The notes: generated by a model not told the origin, from the sequence alone. DNA of 64,000 nucleotides from Austwickia sp. TVS 96-490-7B (GCF_019331795.1 NZ_JAHPZL010000008.1:62001-126000); one strand, 5' to 3'. Shown: positions 43,805 through 53,563, counted from the stretch's first letter. Numbers and translations are program-made.

Positions 43805-45216
43805 TGAACTCTCACATTTCTCAGACGGATTCATCGTCCGCGCGACAGGACAGCGCGGTATCCATCAACGGGGCACGACGTGAGGAGTTGGCTGCTCGGG
43901 TCGCTGCGGCGATGCCCGGACTACGCACCGACTTGGAGTCGCTGGTGCGCATCCCCAGTGTGTCGCTGGGAAGTTTCCCGGCGGAAGAAGTGGCTCGCAG
44001 TGCAGATCGGGTCGCGGAGCTGCTGCGGGGAGAAGGCCTCGATGTCGAGGTGGTGCAGATGGGTGACGGTCATCCAGCGGTGTTGGGACACAAGCCCGGT
44101 CCGGTAGGGGCTCCTCGGGTGTTGCTCTATGCCCACCACGATGTGCAGCCCCCGGGAGCGGAATCAGACTGGGACACGCCGCCGTTCGAACCGACCGAAC
44201 GTGGCGGGCGGCTGTATGCGCGCGGCGCTGCCGACGACAAGGCCGGGGTGATGGCCCACGTGGCGGCGCTGCGAGTGCTCGGCGACGAACTTGGGGTGGA
44301 CCTGCGAGTCATTGTGGAAGGGGAGGAAGAGGTCGGGTCACAGAGTTTGGCCGGGATTCTTTCGACATACCGTGAGCAACTGGACTGCGACGCGATTGTG
44401 TTGGCCGATTCCAGCAACTGGGCAGTGGGAACGCCAGCGTTGACCACGACCTTGCGCGGCAACGTGCGGGTGGTGATCACGGTGACCGCCTTGGAGCACG
44501 GAGTGCATTCTGGGATGTTCGGCGGTGCTGCCCCGGACGCGTTGACAGCGCTCTGCCGGTTGTTGAGCACGTTGCACACCGAGGAGGGGGGCGTCGCGAT
44601 TGACGGTCTGGTCAGCGATGAGGCCAGCGATCTGATCTATGACGAGGACCAGTTCCGCAGTGACGCTGGGCTACCGGCCGGTGCTGCGCTGATCGGGACC
44701 GGCAGTGTGGTGTCTCGGCTGTGGTCACAACCATCGGCCACCGTCATCGGGATTGACGCTCCATCGGTGGACACTGCGGCCAACCTGTTACTGCCGCAGG
44801 CGCGGGCGAAAGTGTCGGTGCGGCTGGCGCCATCGCAGGACTGGCGCAGCGCCTGGGAAGCGATTCGCACGCATTTGCAGGCGAATGCGCCGTGGGGCAC
44901 CCAGGTAGAGGTCGAATTGGAGGACCACGGGAACGGATTTGTCGCGCCCACGAGTGGGTCGTACGTCGACGCGGCTCGGGCGTCCTTTGCGCAGGCATGG
45001 GGGGTGGATCCGGTGGACACCGGGATCGGCGGGTCGATTCCGTTTATCGCGGAGTTCGCGGAACAGTTCCCGCAGGCGGCGATCTTGGTGACCGGAGTGG
45101 AAGATCCGGACACCCGGGCGCATGGCGCGAACGAGTCCCTGCACCTGGGAGAGTTTGAGCGGGTGTGCCTCGCGGAGGCGTTGTTGTTGGACACGGTGGC
45201 ACGGTCGGTGCGTTGA
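43804..45216 (+). CDS. M20-family dipeptidase/carboxypeptidase
   Basis: This 470-residue zinc peptidase has the metal and catalytic residues of the M20 family: YAHHDVQP, GAADDKAGVMAH, the catalytic EGEEEVGS, LADSSNW, and the C-terminal AHGANE. The dimerisation domain lies roughly between residues 215 and 365. It probably cleaves dipeptides in the cytoplasm, since no signal peptide is seen. The mRNA appears leaderless. Confidence 0.9.
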   Translation: MNSHISQTDSSSARQDSAVSINGARREELAARVAAAMPGLRTDLESLVRIPSVSLGSFPAEEVARSADRVAELLRGEGLDVEVVQMGDGHPAVLGHKPGPVGAPRVLLYAHHDVQPPGAESDWDTPPFEPTERGGRLYARGAADDKAGVMAHVAALRVLGDELGVDLRVIVEGEEEVGSQSLAGILSTYREQLDCDAIVLADSSNWAVGTPALTTTLRGNVRVVITVTALEHGVHSGMFGGAAPDALTALCRLLSTLHTEEGGVAIDGLVSDEASDLIYDEDQFRSDAGLPAGAALIGTGSVVSRLWSQPSATVIGIDAPSVDTAANLLLPQARAKVSVRLAPSQDWRSAWEAIRTHLQANAPWGTQVEVELEDHGNGFVAPTSGSYVDAARASFAQAWGVDPVDTGIGGSIPFIAEFAEQFPQAAILVTGVEDPDTRAHGANESLHLGEFERVCLAEALLLDTVARSVR

Positions 45217-45262
45217 GCTGACTGCTCTCGGCGCTGGTTGTGCCGTTGCCAATCGGGGGATA

Positions 45263-45303
45263 CGTGGGTGCCTCACCGTCTCGTGGATGGTGAGGCACCC
45301 ACG
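45263..45303 (+). terminator. Strong hairpin terminator after the M20 peptidase
   Basis: CGTGGGTGCCTCACC at 45263-45277 pairs perfectly over 15 bp with GGTGAGGCACCCACG at 45289-45303 around an 11-nt loop, 46 nt after the stop. No U tract follows. Confidence 0.7.
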
Positions 45304-45349
45304 GGCAGTCCTCACAGCCTCTTGGGGTGATCGGCTGCTCGGTGTCACG

Positions 45350-46534
45350 ATGTCTGCCATGCGAGTGCTGATCTGCCCGCAGCGTTTCGCCGGGACGCTG
45401 ACTGCTGTGCAAGCTGCTGAGGCGATGGCTGCGGGGTGGTCACGTCGCGCTCCGCATGACGAGGTGAGTCTTGCGCCATTGAGCGGCGGCGGTGCCGGTT
45501 TCCTCGATGTGATGTCAGCTGCGCTGGACGGCGCGCTGACGGTGGCGACGACGGTCTCGGATCCGTTGGGCCGGGACGTGCCAGCGGCAGTTCTGCTCAC
45601 TGACCAGGGTGGTGTGGTGACGGCGTACGTCGAAGCGGCTCAAGCCAACGGTGGGCATCTGCTGGGGGGTGGGGAGCGCAATCCGGCGGTCGCCAGCAGC
45701 TTTGGGGTGGGGCAACTCGTGGACGTGGCGCGCGCTGAGGGCGCTACCCGCATCGTGGTGGGAGTCGGGGATGCGGCGAGCAACGACGGCGGGGCAGGGC
45801 TGTTGGCGGCATTAGGGGTGGGAGATGTCTCCACGTTAGCGCGCGGTGGCGCGGCTTTGGCGGGGGTGGCTGCCGGGGACCTGGATGGTTTAGGTCGGGT
45901 GCGGGAGCATTTCGCAGAGGTGGAGGTGGTGGTGGCCACCCAGGAGGATCTGCCGTTGCTGGGTCTGCAGGGGACCTCAGCGGCGACGGCAGGCGGGCGT
46001 GGTGCCAGCCCGGAGCAAGCACAGCAGTTGGAATTCGCGCTGGGACGTTTCCGGGAGGTCGTGGATGAGGTGTCAGCAGCGACGGTCGATCTTTTGACGG
46101 GGGCAGCACGGCGGGTAGATCGATTACCGGGAGCTGGGGCCGGTGGTGGGCTGGGATATGGGCTGATGGTCTTGGGGGCGCGCCGGTGGAGCGCCGCGCA
46201 ATGGTGCCTGCAGGCCTGGGGGATGCCGGAGTTGGCGTCCCGTATCGACCTGGTGGTGACGGGTGAGGGCTGTTTGGACCATCGATCGATGCATGGGGGA
46301 GTGGTGGCCGAGGTCTCGGCTGCGGTGTCGCATCGAGCGGTGCCGGTGGTCGCATTGGCTGGTGAGGTGATGGTGGGACGACGCGAGTGGATGGAAATGG
46401 GGCTGGCGGGGGCGTATGCGGTGGCGTCAACTGCTGACCAGGTGGCAGCGGCGATGGCGGATCCGGTGTGTGCGGTGCGAGAGCGGACCGCCCGGTTGGC
46501 AGCGACCTGGTCACCTGCTGGCGGTGCGGTGTAG
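45350..46534 (+). CDS. Glycerate kinase-like protein with altered motifs
   Basis: This protein of about 394 residues has the overall fold pattern of the GlxK/GarK glycerate kinase family: LICPQRFAGTLTAVQAAEAM, then GVGDAASNDGGAGLLAALG, LPGAGAGGGLGYGL and TGEGCLDHRSMHGGVV. Several usual residues differ. The DGGEGT position reads SGGGAG, the GGSATNDGG position reads GVGDAASNDGG, and the lysine after the TGEG motif is missing. Glycerate phosphorylation is therefore doubtful. ATG 45350 and ATG 45359 are both possible starts. Confidence 0.7.
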   Translation: MSAMRVLICPQRFAGTLTAVQAAEAMAAGWSRRAPHDEVSLAPLSGGGAGFLDVMSAALDGALTVATTVSDPLGRDVPAAVLLTDQGGVVTAYVEAAQANGGHLLGGGERNPAVASSFGVGQLVDVARAEGATRIVVGVGDAASNDGGAGLLAALGVGDVSTLARGGAALAGVAAGDLDGLGRVREHFAEVEVVVATQEDLPLLGLQGTSAATAGGRGASPEQAQQLEFALGRFREVVDEVSAATVDLLTGAARRVDRLPGAGAGGGLGYGLMVLGARRWSAAQWCLQAWGMPELASRIDLVVTGEGCLDHRSMHGGVVAEVSAAVSHRAVPVVALAGEVMVGRREWMEMGLAGAYAVASTADQVAAAMADPVCAVRERTARLAATWSPAGGAV

Positions 46535-46635
46535 ATGTCCGGTGTCGATCGCGTACGCTGCCCGGGCGGGGAATGTTTCGCCGTTGTCGTGGCGTTGACT
46601 CCACGACCCGCTCGAGACCAGCGAAGGACGCAGTC

Positions 46636-46986
46636 ATGACCACCCAGAACGACACCGCGGCCCACGGCGTGCTCCTGACCGATGTCGCCGCGACGAAGGT
46701 GAAGAGCTTATTGGAGCAGGAAGGCCGCGACGACCTGCGATTGCGGATCGGCGTACAGCCTGGTGGCTGTTCCGGCTTGATCTACCAGTTGTATTTCGAC
46801 GAGCGCAACCTCGACGGTGACTTGGTCCGGGATTTCGATGGCGTTGAGGTCGTCGTGGACCGGATGAGCGCGCCGTACCTGGACGGGGCGACGATCGATT
46901 TCTCTGACACGATCGAGAAGCAGGGATTCACGATTGACAACCCGAGTGCGCAGGGTTCCTGCGCGTGTGGTGACAGCTTCCACTGA
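46636..46986 (+). CDS. erpA: IscA/ErpA-type iron-sulfur carrier protein
   Basis: This 116-residue A-type carrier passes Fe-S clusters to target proteins. The three ligand cysteines are present: GGCSG in the middle and GSCACGDSFH at the C-terminus. The residues LTDVAATKVKSLLEQEG are typical of the N-terminal helix. AAGGACG lies 6 nt before ATG. The location upstream of the cytochrome genes is usual in actinobacteria, where ctaC-ctaD follow not far downstream. Confidence 0.92.
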   Translation: MTTQNDTAAHGVLLTDVAATKVKSLLEQEGRDDLRLRIGVQPGGCSGLIYQLYFDERNLDGDLVRDFDGVEVVVDRMSAPYLDGATIDFSDTIEKQGFTIDNPSAQGSCACGDSFH

Positions 46987-47008
46987 TCGTTCCTGAGGAC
47001 GTCGTACG

Positions 47009-47044
47009 ACGGCCGCTGCTTCCTGAATGGGAAGCGGCGGCCGT
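47009..47044 (+). terminator. Hairpin terminator after the Fe-S carrier gene
   Basis: ACGGCCGCTGCTTCC at 47009-47023 pairs with GGAAGCGGCGGCCGT at 47030-47044 with one G-T wobble, 22 nt after the stop. The loop is about 6 nt. It lies between convergent genes and could act in both directions. Confidence 0.65.
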
Positions 47045-47068
47045 TGGGCGTGCCCCCCGGGAAAGCAG

Positions 47069-47596
47069 TCAGGCGTCAACGCGTCGGAGGGGGCGCCACA
47101 GGCGGGCTCCGAGAGCGAACGTGAGGGTGAAGATGCCGAGGCTGACCAGCATGGTTGGTGCGGACAACGTCAATCCCAAACTGACACTGGTGGTGGTGTG
47201 TTGGGCTCGGTATTCGATTCCCGGCAGCATGGTGACGCCACCAACTACCTCATGGGTGACGCCACTGGCGACGATGGCGTCCATCCAGGTGAACATGGTG
47301 ATGATGCCGATGATCCAGTAGGCGGTCAGGGCAAAGCCGACCCAGACGAGGCCGCGGGTCCAGGCTGGACGGCGGGGGTCGCGCAGCGCAGCTGCTGATT
47401 CTCTGGCGAGGCTTTCGGGGGACCCGATCCCGGCGAGGGCGTGATTGATACCGCTCTGTGTGGCGGAGGAGCGGAGATTGCTGCGGAGTTCCCGCCGCAG
47501 ATCGCGGCGGGCTCGTCCGGGGACGCCGCGCAGGTCCAAGGCAAAGTCGTAGCGGATGACGGCGGCGTGGAGGCGCACGGTGTCGAGTATGGACAT
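47069..47596 (-). CDS. PadR-associated membrane protein
   Basis: The 175-residue protein has a soluble helical N-terminal part (about residues 1-80) rich in Arg and Leu, followed by two transmembrane helices (GLVWVGFALTAYWIIGII and a second around residues 140-165). This resembles the HAAS/permease-prefix type of protein often paired with PadR regulators. Its ATG lies 1 bp after the PadR stop with GAGGAAG upstream. The function is unknown. Confidence 0.65.
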   Translation of the reverse strand: MSILDTVRLHAAVIRYDFALDLRGVPGRARRDLRRELRSNLRSSATQSGINHALAGIGSPESLARESAAALRDPRRPAWTRGLVWVGFALTAYWIIGIITMFTWMDAIVASGVTHEVVGGVTMLPGIEYRAQHTTTSVSLGLTLSAPTMLVSLGIFTLTFALGARLWRPLRRVDA

Positions 47597-47597
47597 G

Positions 47598-47939
47598 TCA
47601 GGCTTCCTCGGTGAGTGCGGTGTCATGGAGGGTCGCGACGGCGGTGACCAGGGCGGTCCAGGCGGCGTCGGCGCGAGCGAGTTCGGTGCGGCCACTGTCG
47701 GTCATTCGGTAGTACTTGCGGGCGGGGCCAGCGACGGATCTCAGCAGGTAGGACTCGAGGTGACCAGCGGATTCGAGGCGGGTCAAGGCCGGGTAGACGG
47801 TGCTTTCGGCGAGATCGGGAAACCCCGACTGTTGCAGTCGGGTGACGATGCCGTAGCCATAACCGTCCTGGTCGGCGATGAGGCGCAGAAGCAGCAGAGA
47901 AAGGACCCCTTTGAGCATTTGTGGGTCGTGGCCGGACAT
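47598..47939 (-). CDS. PadR-family transcriptional regulator
   Basis: The 113-residue protein has the PadR winged-helix pattern: QMLKGVLSLLLLRLI, DGYGYGIVTRLQQSG, the recognition segment ESTVYPALTRLESAGHL, and ARKYYRMTDSGR. It is cotranscribed with a membrane protein that it probably controls. TAGCCT lies 7 nt before ATG 47939, suggesting a leaderless mRNA; an in-frame TTG at 47969 is less likely. Confidence 0.88.
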   Translation of the reverse strand: MSGHDPQMLKGVLSLLLLRLIADQDGYGYGIVTRLQQSGFPDLAESTVYPALTRLESAGHLESYLLRSVAGPARKYYRMTDSGRTELARADAAWTALVTAVATLHDTALTEEA

Positions 47940-47949
47940 GAAATCTAGG

Positions 47950-47976
47950 CTAAGACTGGTACTTGGCAAAGTCTAG
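47950..47976. promoter_or_regulatory. Possible PadR operator
   Basis: CTAAGACT at 47950-47957 and AGTCTAG at 47970-47976 form an imperfect inverted repeat with a 12-bp spacer. It covers the region just upstream of the PadR -10 hexamer, so autoregulation is plausible. Confidence 0.4.
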
Positions 47977-48025
47977 TAGCGTTGCGGTGATCGTGTCGTT
48001 GGATCACCAGGCCTGTTCTGCTGAC

Positions 48026-48039
48026 TAGGGTGTTCGCTG
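48026..48039 (+). promoter_or_regulatory. -10 element for leaderless aat
   Basis: TAGGGT at 48026-48031 lies 7 nt before GTG 48039, which supports that start over the in-frame GTG at 48030. Confidence 0.45.
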
Positions 48040-48752
48040 TGCCACAGCCAGTCGAACCCCCCGCGACCCCTTGGAATCTCTGCGACCTTGCGCTGACCGA
48101 GGACGAGGATCTCGTCGCCGTCGGTGCCGACCTTGAACCCGGAACTCTCCTGGAGGGGTATCGATCCGGCCTATTTCCCATGGGGCTGGACGACGACGGC
48201 GCGCCGCCATTTGGCTGGTGGAGCCCCGACCCTCGTGGTGTCCTTGACCCTGCGCAGATGCATCTGTCCCGTTCACTACGTCGATCGATGCGGACGTGGC
48301 GATTCACGTGGGACAGCGACTTCGACGCCGTCCTGACTGGCTGCGCCGATCCCACTCGACCGGGACGATGGATTACTGACGAGATCCGCGGGGCCTACCG
48401 GGAGCTGTACGACCTGGGCTGGGCGCACTCGGTGGAAGTATGGGACGGTGACGAGCTCATTGGCGGGCTCTACGGCGTCGCTGTCGGGGGGTTATTTGCC
48501 GGGGAATCGATGTTCCGACGACGCACCGATGCCTCCAAGGCAGCGCTGGCAGCTCTCGTCGCCGTCATGCGAACCGATCACGACCCCCGCCGGATCATCG
48601 ATGTGCAATGGGCCACCCCGCACCTGAGCAGCCTCGGTGTCCAAGAGATCCCCCGAGATGACTATTTCGACCGACTGGCGCTAGCCCTCCAGGCGCCACC
48701 GCTGAATGTGCCGTCCGGGACGTCAATTCAGGTGCCATTCAGAGCCCGTTGA
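48039..48752 (+). CDS. aat: Leucyl/phenylalanyl-tRNA--protein transferase
   Basis: Aat adds Leu or Phe to proteins with N-terminal Arg or Lys and marks them for Clp degradation in the N-end rule pathway. The 237-residue sequence has GYRSGLFPM, WWSPDPRGVL, and the long signature with TDEIRGAYRELYDLGWAHSVE, GGLYGVAVGGLFAGESMF. GTG 48039 is chosen because of the TAGGGT hexamer 7 nt upstream. Confidence 0.93.
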   Translation: MPQPVEPPATPWNLCDLALTEDEDLVAVGADLEPGTLLEGYRSGLFPMGLDDDGAPPFGWWSPDPRGVLDPAQMHLSRSLRRSMRTWRFTWDSDFDAVLTGCADPTRPGRWITDEIRGAYRELYDLGWAHSVEVWDGDELIGGLYGVAVGGLFAGESMFRRRTDASKAALAALVAVMRTDHDPRRIIDVQWATPHLSSLGVQEIPRDDYFDRLALALQAPPLNVPSGTSIQVPFRAR

Positions 48753-48839
48753 CAGGCTGTCACCGCCGCTGGTCGGCTCAGAGAGCCGCCCACCGATTCA
48801 GGAGGTGCACCCCCCGGTCCATCCCCCTCAGACCCCCAG

Positions 48840-49850
48840 GTGAGCACTGCAGCGGCCGGTAATGTCATGAGCACCACGCGCCCTGCCGTCGAGGTGGATC
48901 GGCCTTCCCTGGCCGACGTACGGCGGGGCCTTTATTCACCGTCAGTGGAAGGTGCGCCATTGCGTCGGCAAGTTGACCCCCGTGGCCGTGGGCCACGCCG
49001 GGTGCGAAGCGTCGCGGCGGTCGCGGGCCTGGCAGCCCTCGTCCTCTCCGGTTGCAGCAGCGAGGAGCTGTCTCGCGGATTCCTGCCTCGAGGCGCCTCC
49101 GACGGCGCTCAACGGGTGCAGGACCTCTGGGTCGGAGGCTGGATCGCCGCACTAGCGGTGGGGGCCCTCGTCTGGGGGTTGACCATCTGGTGCATGGTGG
49201 CCTATCGGCGTAAGAAGGATGACACCGGGCTGCCACCCCAGCTGCGATATAACGTGCCGATCGAGCTGCTTTACACCGTCGTGCCGGTGATGATGATCTT
49301 TGTCCTGTTCTATTACACCGCTCGTGACGAAGCGGTGCTGCTGGACACCAGCCAAAAACCAGATGTCACCATCAATGTTGTCGGCAAACAGTGGAGCTGG
49401 GACTTCAACTATGTCGACGGCAAAGTGTGGGAGTCCGGCGTCCAAGCCAAACTCACCGGCGAACCCGGCGTGGAGAAGACGCTCCCCACTCTCTATCTGC
49501 CCAAGGACAAGCGCGTCGAGTTTGTCTTGACCTCTCGAGATGTCATCCACTCGTTCTGGGTGCCGGCCTTCCAGCAAAAACTGGACATGATCCCCGGCAA
49601 AGTGAATAAATTCCAGGTCGTCCCACGCGAACTTGGTACCTACCAGGGCAAGTGTGCAGAGCTCTGCGGGCAGTATCACGCGGCGATGTTGTTCAACGTC
49701 AAAGTCGTCACCCAAGAGGAATATGACAAACACCTCCAAGGGCTGCGCGACAAAGGACAGACCGGGATGTTGGATAACAGCCTCAACCGTTCTCCGTTGG
49801 AACCTGGCCAGGAGAAGCTGATGCAGTGGACTCCAGAGGGGAAGAAGTGA
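48840..49850 (+). CDS. ctaC: Cytochrome c oxidase subunit II
   Basis: Subunit II accepts electrons from cytochrome cc at its CuA centre. The sequence has a basic N-terminal stretch, then a signal segment with lipobox-like LSGC, two transmembrane helices, and a periplasmic cupredoxin domain. The copper-binding [12 protein letters not shown] lies near residue 271, and WSWDFNY is the aromatic electron-entry patch. GTG 48840 gives 336 residues; ATG 48867 is an alternative, and neither has a clear ribosome-binding site. The stop overlaps ctaD by one base. Confidence 0.93.
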   Translation: MSTAAAGNVMSTTRPAVEVDRPSLADVRRGLYSPSVEGAPLRRQVDPRGRGPRRVRSVAAVAGLAALVLSGCSSEELSRGFLPRGASDGAQRVQDLWVGGWIAALAVGALVWGLTIWCMVAYRRKKDDTGLPPQLRYNVPIELLYTVVPVMMIFVLFYYTARDEAVLLDTSQKPDVTINVVGKQWSWDFNYVDGKVWESGVQAKLTGEPGVEKTLPTLYLPKDKRVEFVLTSRDVIHSFWVPAFQQKLDMIPGKVNKFQVVPRELGTYQGKCAELCGQYHAAMLFNVKVVTQEEYDKHLQGLRDKGQTGMLDNSLNRSPLEPGQEKLMQWTPEGKK

Positions 49851-51631
49851 TGTCGACCGTCCTCTCACCGGCGAGCCACGGCGCGGTCACCGCGCCGACT
49901 CGGCGCCGCCCCACTCCGGGGCAACGATTCGTCTCGATTATCACCACTACCGACCACAAGGTCATCGGCAATCTGTATTTCGTGACGTCGATGTTCTTCT
50001 TCTTGCTCGCCGGGTTGATGGCCTTGGTGATCCGAGCGGAACTCGTCTCACCAGGCTTGCAGGTGCTGCATAACTTGCAGCAGTTCAACCAGTTGTTCAC
50101 CATGCATGGCTCGATCATGCTGCTGCTCTTCGCGACTCCGCTCTTTGCCGGATTCGCCAATGCCTTGTTACCGCTGCAGATCGGTGCGCCGGATGTGGCC
50201 TTCCCGCGGCTCAACATGCTGGCGTACTGGTTGTACCTCTTCGGTGGCTTGATGGCGGTCTCAGGATTCCTGGTGCCGGGTGGGGCGGCGTCATTCGGGT
50301 GGTTCGCCTATGTGCCGCTATCAAACCCAGCTTTTTCTCCCAATCTGGGTAGCGACCTGTGGATTCTCGGGTTTGGTTTGACCGGTTTTGGCACGATCAT
50401 GGGCTCGGTAAACTTCCTCACCACGGTGATCTGTATGCGAGCCCCGGGTATGACGATGTTCCGGTTGCCAATCTTCACCTGGACGATCATGGTCACTTCC
50501 ATCCTCGTGCTGATGGTCTTCCCGGTGCTGACCGCGGCGTTCATGGGGCTGGCTGGTGACCGTCTCTTCGGAATGCATATCTACGATCCGGCCAATAACG
50601 GCCCGATCCTCTATCAGCATCTCTTCTGGTTCTTTGGGCATCCCGAGGTCTATATCATCGCTTTGCCGTTCTTTGGCATCGTCAGTGAGATCTTCCCGGT
50701 TTTCTCTCGGAAACCGATCTTTGGATACAAGGGCCTGATCTTTGCGACGATCGCAATCGCCGCGTTGTCGGTCACAGTGTGGGCCCACCACATGTACGTC
50801 ACCGGCCAAGTCCTGTTGCCCTTCTTCTCGGTGATGACGATGCTCATCGCAGTCCCCACCGGAGTGAAGTTCTTCAACTGGATCGGCACGATGTGGGGTG
50901 GATCAATCACCTTCGAAACCCCCATCGTGTGGGCCTTGGGCTTCCTGGTGACCTTCCTCTTCGGAGGATTGACCGGTGTCATGCTCGCCAGCCCAGCGTT
51001 GGACTTCCACCTCTCTGACAGCTACTTCGTGGTCGCGCATTTCCACTACACGGTCTTCGGGACTGTGGTGTTTGCGATGTTCGCCGGTTATTACTTCTGG
51101 TGGCCCAAATTCACCGGATACATGCTGGACGAGCGGCTCGGCAAGTGGCACTTCTGGCTGCTGTTCGTGGGCTTCCACCTCACCTTCCTGGTGCAGCACT
51201 GGCTCGGCGTGCAGGGTATGGCCCGCCGATACGGCGATTACCTGGTTGAAGATGGTTTTCAGCCATTGAATATCGTGTCCACCGTGGGGTCAGTACTATT
51301 GGGTCTGTCCTTCCTGCCGTTCTTCTACAACATGTGGAAAACCGCTCGGGAGGGCAACAAAGTGACCGTTGATGACCCCTGGGGATACGGGGCCTCGCTG
51401 GAATGGGCGACCAGCTGCCCGCCTCCGCGCCACAACTTCAACAGCATCCCGCGGATCCGATCAGAGCGTCCCGCATGGGATTTGCATCATCCTGACGTGG
51501 AAGAGCTCGACAGCCCGACTCCGGACAAGAATGTCCTGGACAAGCTGTACGGCGAAGCCGACATCGACGAGCATGGTGTCGGCACCGAGGAGCCGGGCGC
51601 GTCCCGGCGTGAGGGAGACAACCCCCGATGA
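49850..51631 (+). CDS. ctaD: Cytochrome c oxidase subunit I
   Basis: Subunit I of the aa3 oxidase reduces oxygen and pumps protons. The 593-residue protein has twelve transmembrane helices. The haem and copper ligands are visible: MHGSIM, GHPEVY with the His-Tyr cross-link region, WAHHMY, and HFHYTVFG. The C-terminal 70 residues are hydrophilic and acidic. It is coupled to ctaC (TGATG) and to ctaF (ATGA). Confidence 0.96.
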   Translation: MSTVLSPASHGAVTAPTRRRPTPGQRFVSIITTTDHKVIGNLYFVTSMFFFLLAGLMALVIRAELVSPGLQVLHNLQQFNQLFTMHGSIMLLLFATPLFAGFANALLPLQIGAPDVAFPRLNMLAYWLYLFGGLMAVSGFLVPGGAASFGWFAYVPLSNPAFSPNLGSDLWILGFGLTGFGTIMGSVNFLTTVICMRAPGMTMFRLPIFTWTIMVTSILVLMVFPVLTAAFMGLAGDRLFGMHIYDPANNGPILYQHLFWFFGHPEVYIIALPFFGIVSEIFPVFSRKPIFGYKGLIFATIAIAALSVTVWAHHMYVTGQVLLPFFSVMTMLIAVPTGVKFFNWIGTMWGGSITFETPIVWALGFLVTFLFGGLTGVMLASPALDFHLSDSYFVVAHFHYTVFGTVVFAMFAGYYFWWPKFTGYMLDERLGKWHFWLLFVGFHLTFLVQHWLGVQGMARRYGDYLVEDGFQPLNIVSTVGSVLLGLSFLPFFYNMWKTAREGNKVTVDDPWGYGASLEWATSCPPPRHNFNSIPRIRSERPAWDLHHPDVEELDSPTPDKNVLDKLYGEADIDEHGVGTEEPGASRREGDNPR

Positions 51632-52044
51632 GGATTGAGACCAAACTGTTTCAGTACGGCGCGGTGCCCTTCTTGATCGTTGCCGCGGTGTATGGCTGGG
51701 CGACCTGGAAGTTCACCCCCACCGGTGTTGAGCCGGTTGGGGTGGTGTGCATCGGCTTGACCGGGGTGATGACGGGAATGGTCGGGTTCTACCTGGCCAA
51801 CACCGCCCGCAAACTCGACGCTCGCCCGGAAGATGACCCGGCAGCCCGCATCGAGGACGTCGAAGGTGACTATGGATTCTTTAGCCCGCATAGCTGGTGG
51901 CCACTGCCACTCGCAGGTGCGGCATTGTTGCTCTTCCTGGGACTTGCCGTGGGGTGGTGGGTGTTCATCGTGGGGTTTATCTTCGGGGTGATCGCCCTGC
52001 TGGGCTGGACTTTCGAGTACTACCGTGGAGACATCGGGATCTGA
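51628..52044 (+). CDS. ctaF: Cytochrome c oxidase subunit IV, actinobacterial type
   Basis: This 138-residue membrane protein has four transmembrane helices and matches the actinobacterial CtaF family: [13 protein letters not shown] in the middle and [13 protein letters not shown]-like end. It associates with CtaC, CtaD and CtaE in the aa3 oxidase. The start overlaps ctaD by four bases. A very long hairpin follows. Confidence 0.92.
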   Translation: MRIETKLFQYGAVPFLIVAAVYGWATWKFTPTGVEPVGVVCIGLTGVMTGMVGFYLANTARKLDARPEDDPAARIEDVEGDYGFFSPHSWWPLPLAGAALLLFLGLAVGWWVFIVGFIFGVIALLGWTFEYYRGDIGI

Positions 52045-52049
52045 CCTCT

Positions 52050-52109
52050 CCAGCACAGTTGCGCCGGGGCACCTCGCTGAAGCGAGGTGCCCCGGCGCAA
52101 CTGTGCTGG
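52050..52109 (+). terminator. 28-bp perfect inverted repeat after the cta operon
   Basis: The arms at 52050-52077 and 52082-52109 are perfectly complementary over 28 bp with a 4-nt TGAA loop. The arm begins CCAGCACAGTTGCGCC. It starts 6 nt after the ctaF stop, so a terminator is the natural reading, but the stem is far longer than others in the window and could also be a small repeat element. Confidence 0.7.
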
Positions 52110-52292
52110 CCAGCGTTTCCACAGCGTGATCTCAGGAGGTTGTACCGTGCCTCCCAGCGCGGCGTAGCATTCTGTTGAACGCGGAGTCCCAACGTCGGAC
52201 TGTTCTTCTGGGCTGCACTCACCGGTGGCCGATCGGAGAGGGACTGAAGGTGGACAAGGCGATGTGGCCATCATCGAAGACAGGGACACGAG
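52110..52292. other. Intergenic region before the L,D-transpeptidase
   Basis: No gene is seen. TTGTAC (52140-52145) and TAGCAT (52165-52170) with 19-bp spacing are a possible weak promoter. No strong ribosome-binding site precedes ATG 52293. Confidence 0.3.
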
Positions 52293-53558
52293 ATGCAGCG
52301 TGACGGTGGAGTGCGGGGGCGCAGGATTTCTGTGGTGGTAGCTGGGACGGTGTTGTTGGCTGGAACATCCGCCTGCAGCTCCGAACAGGAAAACGTGGGC
52401 GACCCCCAGGCGATGCCTGCGACATCTGCGCCGGTCAAAATCAGTGTGTCCCTCCCAGATGGCGCTAAAGATGTGGACACCAAGAAAGTCATCTCGGTCA
52501 AAGCTGAGGGCGGGACTCTAGGTGAAGTCACCGTCGCCAGCTCAGATGGCAAACGCACCGTCAACGGTGCCATTGGTCCCGACAAATCCTGGACCTCCAC
52601 GGGATTTCTGGCACCAACGACGACGTACACCGTGAAGGCGACTGCCAAGAACGGTTCCGGTGAGACAACGACGACCTCGACTTTCAGCACTGTCGCCGCT
52701 GCTAACTCCGTGGGTTATACCGTGACCCCCGACGGATGGACGGTGGGATCGGGGATGCCGATCCAGGTGAAATTCAACGCCCCGGTGACCGATGTTGAGG
52801 TGCGCAAAGACATCGAGTCGATGCTGACGGTGACCGCCGAACCTTCTCAGGTGGGGTCGTGGGGGTGGACCAATGACACGACTCTGTTGTACAGGCCCAA
52901 GGAATACTGGGCTGCAGGGACCAAACTTACCGTGAACGCCCCCTTATCTGGGATCAGAATTACCTCAGGCAACTACCTCACCGAAGATCACGGAGCAAAG
53001 CTTAATATCGGCACCCAGCGCATCATGAAAGTTGATCTCAATGCGCACACGATGGTCCTGAAAGAAAACGGGCAGGAGGTCAAGACCTTCCAGATCAGTG
53101 GGGGGCGGCCGGGGGAGCGGTTTGAGACCCGCAACGGCACCAAAGTCATTCAGGACAAACATCCAGACATCACGATGGACTCCTCGACGTTCGGAGTCGA
53201 CAAGTCGGACCCGGAGTATTACCGCACCAAAGTGAAATGGGCCATGCGGATAACAAGCAGTGGCGAGTTCTTGCACTCAGCTCCCTGGTCAGTAGATAAA
53301 CAGGGATCAGAGAATGTCTCCCACGGCTGCATTAATATGGCTCCGGGTGATGCAGAATGGTTGTTTAAGCGTAGCCAGTATGGTGATGTCGTCGAGAACG
53401 TCGGATCGGCGTTCGACCTTAAACCTGGTGAAGCCGGGATCCCCGTGTGGCTGTGGACCTGGGATCAGTGGCAGGAAAAATCTGCGCGCAAAAGCGCCAA
53501 AGCGACCGGCGGTGCCAGCGGCGCTGCTACCCCGATGAATCCGGACGGCGGCGCCTGA
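52293..53558 (+). CDS. L,D-transpeptidase lipoprotein
   Basis: This 421-residue envelope protein has a signal peptide with lipobox ending in SAC near residue 28, Ig-like domains (about 45-245), and a YkuD catalytic domain. The active site is SHGCINM with Cys 346. It would form 3-3 peptidoglycan cross-links, like mycobacterial LdtA-type enzymes. The C-terminal tail is Ala/Gly/Ser-rich. It lies between the cta and qcr gene groups. Confidence 0.92.
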   Translation: MQRDGGVRGRRISVVVAGTVLLAGTSACSSEQENVGDPQAMPATSAPVKISVSLPDGAKDVDTKKVISVKAEGGTLGEVTVASSDGKRTVNGAIGPDKSWTSTGFLAPTTTYTVKATAKNGSGETTTTSTFSTVAAANSVGYTVTPDGWTVGSGMPIQVKFNAPVTDVEVRKDIESMLTVTAEPSQVGSWGWTNDTTLLYRPKEYWAAGTKLTVNAPLSGIRITSGNYLTEDHGAKLNIGTQRIMKVDLNAHTMVLKENGQEVKTFQISGGRPGERFETRNGTKVIQDKHPDITMDSSTFGVDKSDPEYYRTKVKWAMRITSSGEFLHSAPWSVDKQGSENVSHGCINMAPGDAEWLFKRSQYGDVVENVGSAFDLKPGEAGIPVWLWTWDQWQEKSARKSAKATGGASGAATPMNPDGGA

Positions 53559-53563
53559 GAGCT

